A stretch of 64,000 nucleotides of DNA from DATBJJ01 sp036556425 (GTDB lineage: Bacteria > Acidobacteriota > Vicinamibacteria > Vicinamibacterales > 2-12-FULL-66-21), in NCBI GenBank assembly GCA_036556425.1, contig DATBJJ010000066.1, positions 1 through 64,000 of the forward strand, in the 5' to 3' direction. The position numbers and the translations under genes were made by a program. Numbering within the stretch: the first letter of the stretch is position 1; the number at the start of each line of letters is the position of its first letter. Positions 39,863 through 47,892 of the stretch are shown here, piece by piece. Below the pieces are notes generated by a model. It was not told the origin of the DNA. It saw nothing but the letters and a program-made list of their open reading frames with translations, and ran no database searches.

Positions 39863-41860
39863 TTACAATTCTGATTGCAGGGCTTCCCACTGGTTCATGA
39901 GATCTCCCACTTCCCACATGAGCGCCTGGTGCCGGTCGATGACCGGTTGGGCGGCCTCCCGGTCGTCGTAAAAGCCCGGCGCGGACATGGACTGCTCGAT
40001 TTCCTTGATGGCGTTTTCGCGGTCGGCGATGCGCGCCTCGAGCTCCTCGATGCGCCGCCGCAAGCCGTCTGCCGCCCTCTTGACCCGCCTCGTCTCCGCG
40101 TCGCGCTTCTTCTTCTCGTCGTAGCTGACGGTCTCGCTGGGCAGTTTTGCCGGTGGGGTCTGACCCCGGTCGCCGGATTTCACGCGCGGCGCCGACGATG
40201 TGGGTGATGTGCCGGGTGGGGTCTGACCCCGATCGGGGGCGGGCTCCACCGCCTCGCGCTGCTTCTTGCTCCACAGCCACTCCTCGTAGTTCCCGGGATA
40301 GAGGAGCGCCTGACCGGCGCCAATCTCGATCACCTTCGTCGCCAGCTTGTCGACGAAATACCGGTCGTGCGACACGAAGATCAACGTGCCGCCGAAATCT
40401 TCGAGTGCCTCGAGGAGCACGTCCTTCGAATCGAGATCGAGATGGTTGGTGGGCTCGTCGAGCAGCAGCGTGTTGGAGGGACGCAGCAGCATTCGCGCGA
40501 CCGCGAGGCGGGTGCGCTCGCCTCCCGACAGCACGCGCACGGGCTTTTCGATGTCGTCACCCGAGAACAGGAATCCGCCGAGGATGTTCCGGATGTGCGG
40601 AACCATGTGAATCGGCGAGTCGCCCGCCAGTGTCTGATAGACCGTTCGGGTCGGGTCGAGGCGCGTGGCTTCATCCTGCGCGAAGTACTGCATGACGACC
40701 TGATGGCCTTCCGTTCGCGTCCCGGAATCCGCCGCTTCGACGCCCGACAGCATGCGCATCATCGTCGACTTGCCGACGCCGTTCGGACCGATGAGCGCGA
40801 TCCGATCGCCGCGCTCGATGTGGACGTCGATTGCGTCGAACACCCGGCGCGATCCATACGCCTTCGACACGCCGCGAAGATCGAGCACGGTGCGCCCGCT
40901 CTTCGCGCACGGCGGAAACGAGAAGTGGACGCGCTTGCGCTCGGGCGGGATCTCGATCGGGACGATCTTCTCGAGCATCTTGATGCGGCTCTGCACCTGC
41001 GCGGCCTTCGTGGCCTGATAGCGGAACCGATCGATGAAGGCCTTCATCCGCGCGATCTCGTCGTCTTGATCGCGCTTCTGCTGACGGAGCCGTTCCATGC
41101 GCTCGTCGCGCGTGCGGAGATAACTCGTGTACGTGCCGGGATAGTCGGTGAGCGTTCGCAGGCCGATGTCGGTGATCCGCGTGACGACCGCGTCGAGGAA
41201 GAAGCGATCGTGCGAGACGAGGATCACCGCGTGCGGGTAATCCGACAAGTACTCCTCGAGCCAATTGCGCGCGTCGAGATCGAGGTGGTTCGTCGGCTCG
41301 TCGAGCAGCAGCAGGCCGGGCCGGCCGAGGAGCAGCTTCGCGAGCGCGATCCGCATCTGCCACCCGCCTGAGAACGTCTCGGTGGGCTGGTCCATGTCCT
41401 CGCGCGAGAAGCCGAGCCCCCGCAACACCGTGTGAATCTTCAGGTCAACGCTGTAGCCTTCGAGCCGGCGGAAGTTGTCCTGCAGCTCGCTGTAGCGGGT
41501 CAGCATCTCGGCGTGCCCGTTCTCGTGGACCGTGTCGTCCGCGAGGCGATGCTCGAGCGTCGCGATCTCCTCCCGCATCTCGATCAGGGACTTGAATGCC
41601 TGGCCCGCTTCTTCGACGAGCGTGCGCCCTTCGTGATGGAGGCCGTCCTGCGGCAGGTAGCCGATCGTGAGGCCGTTGGGCTTGACGATGAGGCCGGCGT
41701 CGGGTTCCTCGAGCCCTGCCAGCATCTTCAAAAGCGTCGTCTTTCCCGCGCCGTTGGGGCCGCTCAGGCCGACCCGTTCGCGATCGTCGATCTGCCAGCT
41801 CACAGAATCGAGCAACACGCGGTCACCGAACGACTTACTGAGGGCCGAGAGCTGAATCAT
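39863..41860 (-). CDS. ABC-F family ATPase
   Basis: A 665-residue soluble twin-ATPase of the ABC-F (Uup/EttA/YheS) group acting on ribosomes. Two ABC modules have Walker A GPNGAGKTT and GPNGVGKST and signatures FSGGWQM and LSGGERTRLA; the linker between them contains FIDRFRYQATKAAQVQSR. A C-terminal coiled coil (about 575-640) ends the protein as in Uup/YheS types. Between the second ATPase and the coiled coil (about 540-570) lies an insert with the heptapeptide DRGQTPP twice, encoded by two copies of GGGGTCTGACCCC. Confidence 0.93.
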   Translation of the reverse strand: MIQLSALSKSFGDRVLLDSVSWQIDDRERVGLSGPNGAGKTTLLKMLAGLEEPDAGLIVKPNGLTIGYLPQDGLHHEGRTLVEEAGQAFKSLIEMREEIATLEHRLADDTVHENGHAEMLTRYSELQDNFRRLEGYSVDLKIHTVLRGLGFSREDMDQPTETFSGGWQMRIALAKLLLGRPGLLLLDEPTNHLDLDARNWLEEYLSDYPHAVILVSHDRFFLDAVVTRITDIGLRTLTDYPGTYTSYLRTRDERMERLRQQKRDQDDEIARMKAFIDRFRYQATKAAQVQSRIKMLEKIVPIEIPPERKRVHFSFPPCAKSGRTVLDLRGVSKAYGSRRVFDAIDVHIERGDRIALIGPNGVGKSTMMRMLSGVEAADSGTRTEGHQVVMQYFAQDEATRLDPTRTVYQTLAGDSPIHMVPHIRNILGGFLFSGDDIEKPVRVLSGGERTRLAVARMLLRPSNTLLLDEPTNHLDLDSKDVLLEALEDFGGTLIFVSHDRYFVDKLATKVIEIGAGQALLYPGNYEEWLWSKKQREAVEPAPDRGQTPPGTSPTSSAPRVKSGDRGQTPPAKLPSETVSYDEKKKRDAETRRVKRAADGLRRRIEELEARIADRENAIKEIEQSMSAPGFYDDREAAQPVIDRHQALMWEVGDLMNQWEALQSEL
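40155..40230. repeat. Two GGGGTCTGACCCC palindromes in the ABC-F linker
   Basis: Copies at 40155-40167 and 40218-40230, 63 bp apart and therefore in the same frame, each encoding DRGQTPP on the minus strand. They are the T-variant of the element in uvrA and xerC. Confidence 0.85.
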
Positions 41861-42035
41861 GGATGGCGCGGCGTCGCGCGAGGTAAACGTTCCACTGTAG
41901 CACAGGGGATTTCAGACTTGTTTGAGCGTCCATCCTGTCCCTTCGAGGCCATTCATGTCCGTCTGATTTCATGTGCAACTGTCGCTCGATGTATAGCCGA
42001 TGAGCTTCGCGCTTCGTACGATCGAACGAGCTGAT

Positions 42036-42503
42036 ATGCGAAGGACTTTTTCGCTCGCGATCGTGGCAGCGCTGATGCCGTTTGGCGCCGTCGCGTCGGC
42101 CGATTCGACCGTCGCGCGCACGGCTGTCGTCGCGAGCGCCGAGATCAGAACGCGAACGTCGATCGTCGCGTCGACCGAGCTGCTGCGATTTCACGTCACC
42201 GACGCGAGGCAGCCGATCGAGGCGGTCGTCACGTTTTCGGCTGGCGCACGGGCCGCGGCGTCGAGCGATGTGCTCCTCATCGTCACGACCGAGAAGGCGA
42301 TGGAATCCGCCGCGGATTCGCCGGGCGAGATGGCGTTGACCGTTTCATCCGGCTCCGAGACCCGGCCCGTCGCCGCCGGCGATCGAGTCGTTGCGGCGCA
42401 GTGGATTGGCGGAGGGGTTCGATCGGGGCAGCTTCACTTTCAATTCCGCGCGGCGCCTGGGACCTACTCGGTTCCCGTCAAGCTTCAGCTCATCGTTCCT
42501 TAA
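42036..42503 (+). CDS. Secreted beta-sandwich protein, fourth member of the cluster's subunit family
   Basis: A 155-residue exported protein (signal peptide to about VASA). No named domain, but its C-terminal third matches the three small proteins at 46061-47648: QWIGGGVRSGQLHFQF...APGTYSVPVKLQLIVP against their WTGPGARNGT...APGNYSVTLTYTLTTP, including the final proline at the stop. It lies convergent to the barrel gene, whose 3' end it overlaps by 14 nt, at the far side of the same locus. I infer a structural or assembly role with those proteins. The ATG at 42036 is chosen for the signal peptide. Confidence 0.75.
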   Translation: MRRTFSLAIVAALMPFGAVASADSTVARTAVVASAEIRTRTSIVASTELLRFHVTDARQPIEAVVTFSAGARAAASSDVLLIVTTEKAMESAADSPGEMALTVSSGSETRPVAAGDRVVAAQWIGGGVRSGQLHFQFRAAPGTYSVPVKLQLIVP

Positions 42504-45117
42504 TCACCCAGTACTTTTCACCGCGGCTCTTCTCGAGCGCTGTCGCGGCGGCCTCCGCATCGGCGCGCGTTGCGTAGCGCCCGAGGCGGACGCGATACGG
42601 ACCATCGGGATCCGACGCGGGCGGCTCGACGAGATATGCCGGCAGTCCGGCCGCCTTCAATTCCGCGACGGCGTCGCGTGCGCGCGACGGATCGTTCAAC
42701 GCGATTATCTGCACCGCGAATCCCTCGCCTTCCGAGCGCGCTGGCGCCGGCACGGCCGCACGTGAAATCGCGTTTGCCGCGGGGCGGGCATCGGCCTTTC
42801 GTGAAGGCGGCGAGGCCGGCGCGGCAGCGGCCGGACGATTCGTCGCAGCGGTTGGCGGCGGCGCCGATCGCGGCGCGGAGGGCGGCGGCGCGAAGACGCG
42901 CCGAGTCTCGGGCCGCGGCTGACGCGTGACGAGGAATTGAACGTCGGCGGTCGGCTGCGCCTGCGTGAGCGCGATGGAGATCTGCGTTTCGCCGGCGGGC
43001 GACGCGCCGGCCGGAAGCGAATCGATCACGAGCTCGATCGTGTGATCGCCGCTCCTCACCGCGTCGAACTTGAAACGTCCCTTGCGGACTTGCTCGGAAC
43101 GCGCGCCGGCGTCCAGCACGACGACCGCTCCATCCATTGGCGTCTCGCCCGGATCCACGGTGCCGTTGCCGTTCGCGTCGAGGATCACGGTACCGCTGAC
43201 CGTGTTGAGCGGCACCAAGCCAAACGCGACGCGCTTCGTCTCGTTGCGCCCGAGCTGCAGCTGCACGTGCGGGATCGCCGGCGGATCGAAATCGACGGGC
43301 AGCGCGGACAAATCGATGCCGACTTGTTGAAGGCCGATCGGGACGTTGATGAACCCGAAGTCGCCGCTCTTCGACGTCGTGGAGCTTCCCAACTCGGAGA
43401 GACGGATCGGAATGTTCTCCAGGAACGCCTCTCCCGGCTCTTGACGGCCGTTCGCGTTCCAGTCACTGAAGACGACGCCCGCGATCGAGCCCGTGCCGCT
43501 GTGCCGCGCCATGCTCGCGATTGAGGTCGGCGTGCGCGCCGCCGCGGTCTGGAAGCTCCGCGTGATGCGCAGGGTCGATCGCGACACCCATGACGCGCCC
43601 GTCGCGTTCGGCGTTACAAGTCGATCGGCGTTCACATTCAGCCCCAGGATCACGTTCCGCGCGATCTCGCCGTTGAGTCCGACGTTCAGCGACTGCTGCG
43701 GAACGGCCAGCGTGCTGAGAATGTCGACGTTGCGGCTGACCGTGCCTTCGCCGCGCAGCCAGAGGCTTCTATCGAGCAGCTGCGTTTGTCCGCCGCCGCC
43801 GATCTGCCAGAACGTGCTGCCGCCGCCATCGCGCGCCGCCGTTCGCGTCGCGACCGCGGTGCCAAAGAGCTGCGTGCGCTGGCTGAGCGTGACGAAGAGA
43901 TGCGTCGACGAATCGTCGATCGTGTAGCTCGTCGACTGGCTCTGCGACTCGACGTTCTGGCGCCGCGCATATCGCGCGACGCCGCTCACCGCGCCGGCGT
44001 TCGTCTGCCATTCCGCCGTGAGCGTTCCCGTATCGCTGAGCGATGGCAGCGATCGATCCACGATCCTCGAGCGGCGATCGCCCGCCTCGAACCGCAGCGC
44101 CACGCTCGACCGGCTGCCGATTGGCGTTCGCGCGCCGGCGAATCCGCGCGATCCGTCGCTCGCAACCGACGGCCGCGCCGCCGAAGAGTCCTCCGGATGC
44201 AGATTCGAGCGGAACGATTCCCATCCGCCGAAGACACGCAACCGCGCGAACGCGTCCAATTCGCCTGCCGCGAACAGCGTCTGCCGATCGTTGAGCGGTT
44301 GACTGAGAATCGGCAGCTCGCCCGGTGAGAATCTCGCGGCGTTGACTTGAATCCACCCGCGAGCGAGGAGGAGACTCGCGCCCGCGAGGCCCGATCCGTC
44401 GACCTCACGCGACTCGCCGCCGCGGCGGCGATACGACACCACGCTGCCATCCGCGATCACGTGCACCCACGGTGTGGCGATCCACCGCGCCGCGAACCCA
44501 CCTTGGTCGCTCACCGCAATCGGCGAGTTGTACTGGTCGAGCGCTCCGGTGCGCACGTGCGACGCGCGCGTGAAGAGCTCGACGCGGTCCGTGGCTTTGT
44601 AGCTCGCGCGCGCGATCGCGAGCCCTTGATCGACCGTGTCGGGGTCGGTGCCAAAAAGATTCCGCGTGGCGGTCGCGCGCCCGACGATCATGCCGGCCGC
44701 CGCGCGCGTCGTTCGTGCGCTCACCGACGAGCCCGCGAACGTGATCGACGGCGTCGAGAGATTCGCGAACCGGTAGTCGCCGATCGCCGGCGAGAAGAAG
44801 GTATCGCCGGCGTCAATCGACCAGTTGGCGCCGCGCAGCTTGAAATCGCGGAGCGAGAAGAACGCTTTGCCGACGTGCGGCAGGTCGCCGCGCCGCGTGC
44901 CGCGCAGCTCCATCTGCAGCAGGCCGAACCGAGTACCCGGCCGCAGCCAGCTCACGCCGAGGTCCGGCTCGAGCGGCGCCTGACCGACGGTTCGTCGAGG
45001 ATCGCCTTGGATCGATTGGGCGGCCGCGGTGACTTGCACCGAGCCCTGCTGCGCCGCGCTCGTTCGCGCGATCGATACGCAGAGCAGCGAGCACGCGGCG
45101 AACACCCGCATGCGCAC
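42490..45117 (-). CDS. Large exported beta-rich protein with SdrD-like modules and a C-terminal SPOR domain (usher-like candidate)
   Basis: 875 residues. A signal peptide (ending near TSAAQQ) precedes a ~520-residue Gly/Ser/Arg-rich, beta-strand-alternating region without cysteines, as in outer-membrane barrels. Two SdrD/Cna-B-like domains follow, with the Ca-loop-like motifs DWNANGRQEPGE (about 560) and DANGNGTVDPGE (about 655). A Pro/Ala linker leads to a SPOR domain (about 805-875, FAVQIIAL...YRVRLGRYATRADAEAAATAL), which binds denuded glycan strands. It is the last gene of the operon with the chaperone-like protein. An usher or anchor role is inferred from position and shape; I see no clear PapC motifs. 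Confidence 0.7.
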   Translation of the reverse strand: MRMRVFAACSLLCVSIARTSAAQQGSVQVTAAAQSIQGDPRRTVGQAPLEPDLGVSWLRPGTRFGLLQMELRGTRRGDLPHVGKAFFSLRDFKLRGANWSIDAGDTFFSPAIGDYRFANLSTPSITFAGSSVSARTTRAAAGMIVGRATATRNLFGTDPDTVDQGLAIARASYKATDRVELFTRASHVRTGALDQYNSPIAVSDQGGFAARWIATPWVHVIADGSVVSYRRRGGESREVDGSGLAGASLLLARGWIQVNAARFSPGELPILSQPLNDRQTLFAAGELDAFARLRVFGGWESFRSNLHPEDSSAARPSVASDGSRGFAGARTPIGSRSSVALRFEAGDRRSRIVDRSLPSLSDTGTLTAEWQTNAGAVSGVARYARRQNVESQSQSTSYTIDDSSTHLFVTLSQRTQLFGTAVATRTAARDGGGSTFWQIGGGGQTQLLDRSLWLRGEGTVSRNVDILSTLAVPQQSLNVGLNGEIARNVILGLNVNADRLVTPNATGASWVSRSTLRITRSFQTAAARTPTSIASMARHSGTGSIAGVVFSDWNANGRQEPGEAFLENIPIRLSELGSSTTSKSGDFGFINVPIGLQQVGIDLSALPVDFDPPAIPHVQLQLGRNETKRVAFGLVPLNTVSGTVILDANGNGTVDPGETPMDGAVVVLDAGARSEQVRKGRFKFDAVRSGDHTIELVIDSLPAGASPAGETQISIALTQAQPTADVQFLVTRQPRPETRRVFAPPPSAPRSAPPPTAATNRPAAAAPASPPSRKADARPAANAISRAAVPAPARSEGEGFAVQIIALNDPSRARDAVAELKAAGLPAYLVEPPASDPDGPYRVRLGRYATRADAEAAATALEKSRGEKYWVIKER

Positions 45118-45125
45118 GAGAGGAA

Positions 45126-46064
45126 CTACCGTTCGCCCCGCTCGTGATTGAGCGGCGTCTGACCCACGCCGACGTTGAGCGGCGTTTCACCCACGCCGAT
45201 TCTCAGCGGCGTTTCACCAACAATGAGCGCGGGCTGACCGACGTCGAGCCGCAGCTCGACGCGATAATCGCCCGCGGGCAGCGCCGTCGATCGTTCGCCT
45301 TGGGGGAGCACTGGCGCGACCGAGACGACGAGCTCGCGCTCGCTCTCGGGAAGGACGGGAACATCGGGAACGGGCAGCTCGCGAACCGCCGTCCCGCTGC
45401 GGTCGTAGAGGATCACGGATCCCTTCGTCCGCACCGATCGGCGGCTCGTATTCTTCAGCGTCGCGACGATCTGCGTTTCTTCCGGCGTCGGGCGAACGGA
45501 CAGGTTCACGAGCTCGACGGACGCCGTCGGATGCACGCCGGGTCCGGACGTCGATCCCTCCGGACGCTTCGCGACGTGGACGTAGATCAGCGTGGCGATC
45601 CGGCTCTTCACCGTGACTTGCTTCGCGCGCGTCACGGGATTCTTTTCTTCGGGCGTGAAATCGAACAGCAATCCCGTGCGATACCCCGCCGGCTCGACGT
45701 CGGGTGGCACGGTGACGGTGAAGCGCACCGTGCCGTGACCTCCGCCGTCGATCAGAAACTCGGGCGGCGCGAAGCGGACCCACGACGCGGCGGCATACGG
45801 GCGGCCGTTCAACGGCTCCTCGAATTGCGGTGAACCGTCGCGCGACAGGTGCCAATCCGACAACGTCGCGCGCACGCGGACCGGTTCTTTTCCGACGTTC
45901 GTCAACGTGACCGCTTGCGTACTCGACGCGCCGGGCAGCGCCTGCAGCTCGACGCGCAGCGGCGACGCTTCGATCGAGACCTGCGCGCGCGCGTCGATCG
46001 GCGACGCGATCATCGCCGCGGCGAGCACGATGCCGGACGCGATCGCGCGGCGGCACGGGATCAT
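45126..46064 (-). CDS. Periplasmic chaperone-like protein (PapD/WxL-locus-type Ig-like domains)
   Basis: 312 residues with signal peptide (to about DARAQ) and two Ig-like domains. The first begins SIEASPLRVELQALPGASSTQAVTLTN, typical of pilus chaperones and of the DUF916-type proteins of WxL loci; the second contains QIVATLKNTSRRSVRTKGSVILYD. A C-terminal strand could be hydrophobic but there is no transmembrane anchor. The protein ends in three 9-residue repeats (VGETPLNVG-like). The ATG overlaps the stop of the preceding subunit (ATGA). Binding and delivering the small beta-sandwich proteins is the inferred role. Confidence 0.75.
   Translation of the reverse strand: MIPCRRAIASGIVLAAAMIASPIDARAQVSIEASPLRVELQALPGASSTQAVTLTNVGKEPVRVRATLSDWHLSRDGSPQFEEPLNGRPYAAASWVRFAPPEFLIDGGGHGTVRFTVTVPPDVEPAGYRTGLLFDFTPEEKNPVTRAKQVTVKSRIATLIYVHVAKRPEGSTSGPGVHPTASVELVNLSVRPTPEETQIVATLKNTSRRSVRTKGSVILYDRSGTAVRELPVPDVPVLPESERELVVSVAPVLPQGERSTALPAGDYRVELRLDVGQPALIVGETPLRIGVGETPLNVGVGQTPLNHERGER
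45147..45221. repeat. 27-bp tandem repeats at the 3' end of the chaperone-like gene
   Basis: Nearly three units of 27 bp encoding VGETPLRIG, VGETPLNVG and VGQTPLN on the minus strand, placed at the extreme C-terminus after the second Ig-like domain. Confidence 0.8.
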
Positions 46065-46561
46065 GGCGCGCTCAACGTGAAGGTGAGCACTTGTAGATAC
46101 GTTCCAGCGTCGTAGGTCCATGAGTTCGTCAATCGAAAAGTGACCGTGCCGGTTTGCATGGGATTGACGTTGCCCGTGCCCGCGGCGACGGTCTGCGCTT
46201 GCGTCGTGCTCATCGTCCCGGCGCGGAACGGCGGCGACGGGGCTGCGATCCATGTCTCGTTCGCCACGGGAATCGTCGAGAGCCCCGAGGTCAAAGTGCC
46301 GGAGGCGAGCACCGTCAGCGTCCACGGACGATTGCCGTTCGCGCGCACGCGGTACCGGACCGTGAGCGGCGGCGCGTTCAGCACCGGCGTGGCGTCCGGA
46401 TCGGACGTGGGAAACGCCACGATGATCGGCGAGATCGTGAGCTCGAGCTGCTGTGCGCTCGCGCGCGATGGAAGGATGGCGACGAGCGCCGCCACAATCG
46501 CGGCGGCTGCCGAGAAGGTCCGGCGCCTCACTCGCGCCGCGTCGCTCATCGCATGGGTCAT
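46061..46561 (-). CDS. Small secreted beta-sandwich protein (subunit 3)
   Basis: 166 residues, signal peptide ending SRASA. The mature part has the family pattern: FPTSDP near residue 50, a central GTMSTTQ, then a C-terminal SWTYDAGTYLQVLTFTLSAP that ends at the stop. No cysteines, so no disulfide-stabilised pilin fold. Coupled by ATGA to the chaperone-like gene. An alternative start at 46549 would shorten the leader by four residues. Confidence 0.75.
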   Translation of the reverse strand: MTHAMSDAARVRRRTFSAAAAIVAALVAILPSRASAQQLELTISPIIVAFPTSDPDATPVLNAPPLTVRYRVRANGNRPWTLTVLASGTLTSGLSTIPVANETWIAAPSPPFRAGTMSTTQAQTVAAGTGNVNPMQTGTVTFRLTNSWTYDAGTYLQVLTFTLSAP

Positions 46562-46576
46562 TCGGCGTTCCGGCGG

Positions 46577-47074
46577 CTACGGTGACGAGAGCGTGTAGAC
46601 CAGCGTCGCCGAGTAGATCCCTGTCGGATGCGTCCATCGATTCTCGAACCGGAAGTTCTGGGTCCCTGTTCTCACGCCGGAGCCGGTCCAGCGTCCAACG
46701 AGCTGCGGCGTCGTTCGGCTCAACGTTCCGCCGGCGAACCCCGCGCCCGATGCCGTCCACGTAATCAGCGATGCGGGCAGCACGGTGACGCCGGATCGCA
46801 GGTCGTCGGTCGATTGCAGCGTGAGCGTGATCTGCGAGTTGCGCGGCACTCGCGCGCGCGCGCTGATCGTCACGCCCACGGGCACGCTCGGTACGAACGG
46901 CGTCGCCGTCGGATCCGCGTCGGGAAACGTCACGCTCGTCGCGGAGAACGAAACCCGCGCCGTCGCGGGAAGGTTCACGAGGAGCACCGTCGTGCCCCGT
47001 TGCGCGCGAACCGCAACGGTCAGGGCGGTGATGTACGCACAAACAATCGCAAACGTCAGGAGCGCAACGCGCAT
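46577..47074 (-). CDS. Small secreted beta-sandwich protein (subunit 2)
   Basis: 165 residues with signal peptide to about AVRAQ. Family landmarks are FPDADP, a GTLSRTT segment, WTGSGVRTGTQNF and the terminal NRWTHPTGIYSATLVYTLSSP-like end with the final proline at the stop. It is 15 nt upstream of subunit 3 and 76 nt downstream of subunit 1. About 30-35% identity to subunit 1 is estimated by eye only. Confidence 0.75.
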   Translation of the reverse strand: MRVALLTFAIVCAYITALTVAVRAQRGTTVLLVNLPATARVSFSATSVTFPDADPTATPFVPSVPVGVTISARARVPRNSQITLTLQSTDDLRSGVTVLPASLITWTASGAGFAGGTLSRTTPQLVGRWTGSGVRTGTQNFRFENRWTHPTGIYSATLVYTLSSP

Positions 47075-47150
47075 GCAGAAGCGCCAACGCCGCCGCTGGC
47101 TCGCGCTCGTGCGAGCCGGCCGGCGACATTGAGGCGTATCTGTTTATCGG

Positions 47151-47648
47151 CTACGGAGTCGTCAGCGTGTAGGTCAGCGTGACGGAGTAGTTGCCGGGCG
47201 CGTAGTTCCAGTCGTTAACGAGCGTGTACGTCTGGGTCCCGTTGCGCGCGCCCGGTCCGGTCCATCCGCCGACCGACTGCGCCGCCGCGCTGCTCATCGT
47301 GCCGGCCGCCGTGTAGCCCGCGCCAGCCGATGCCCACGAGAGGTTCCCGATCGCGATCGAATCGGTTCCGGAGATGAAGTCGCCGCCCGCTTGCACGGTG
47401 AGCGAGACGCCGGCGCCGACCGCAACGCGCGCGAGCGCCTGGACCGACAGCGGCGCCGCGTTGATCGTCGGGTTGGTGAAGGGATCCGTATCCGGGAAGT
47501 TGATGACGCCGGTCAGCGTGATCCGGCCCCGGGCGGCGACGACGGCCGTCGCGTTGATCGTCTCGGTGTCGAGCTGCGCGAACGCCGAGGTCGAAAACGC
47601 CAGCACCATCGCGGCTGCGCTGATTGCACTCCAAACTGCCTTCCTCAT
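47151..47648 (-). CDS. Small secreted beta-sandwich protein (subunit 1), first gene of the operon
   Basis: 165 residues with a classical signal peptide (AFAQ) and a good AGGAG ribosome-binding site. The mature protein is Ala/Thr/Gly-rich with FPDTDP, GTMSSAA, WTGPGARNGTQTY and the terminal block WNYAPGNYSVTLTYTLTTP. The closing strand plus final proline recalls the end of WxL domains, which attach to the cell surface in Gram-positives; here in a diderm this is only a resemblance. A TATAAA-like box lies about 70 nt upstream. Confidence 0.78.
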   Translation of the reverse strand: MRKAVWSAISAAAMVLAFSTSAFAQLDTETINATAVVAARGRITLTGVINFPDTDPFTNPTINAAPLSVQALARVAVGAGVSLTVQAGGDFISGTDSIAIGNLSWASAGAGYTAAGTMSSAAAQSVGGWTGPGARNGTQTYTLVNDWNYAPGNYSVTLTYTLTTP

Positions 47649-47812
47649 CGCTCTACCGCTCCTGTCCTCTAAAGACTCTTGATATGGTTGTTGAAGCCAC
47701 TTTAAAGAACTTTATATGACATCAACGACACGACCAGGGTAGCGTCGAGCTTGCTCCGAGTCAAGCAGATTGCTGCCATTTGCGGAGAAACGCTGCCGTC
47801 CATAGAAGAGCG

Positions 47813-47892
47813 GTGCAAATCCGTGCAGATACGCGCAATTTCGCGCACATGCGCGCCGTTACGCGCAATACCATGCAGTGACGTGCAGGTCT
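47813..47892. repeat. Eight 10-bp phased direct repeats (GYGCAnnnnn) upstream of the beta-sandwich operon
   Basis: GTGCA/GCGCA/ATGCA pentamers start at 47813, 47823, 47833, 47843, 47853 (GCGCC), 47863, 47873 and 47883: a strict 10-bp period, so every unit faces the same side of the helix. The array sits 165-245 bp upstream of the first subunit's ATG and touches the 3' end of the HTH-receiver gene. It looks like a cooperative operator array; no coding or CRISPR explanation fits. Confidence 0.8.

Noticed and set aside
44347..45147. Long plus-strand frame antisense to the barrel gene
   Set aside because: Composition is a typical high-GC shadow, and the minus-strand gene has a signal peptide, domain motifs and operon linkage.
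47813..47892. Plasmid or replication-origin iterons
   Set aside because: No replication initiator gene, DnaA boxes or AT-rich unwinding element is adjacent; a regulatory array fits the context better.
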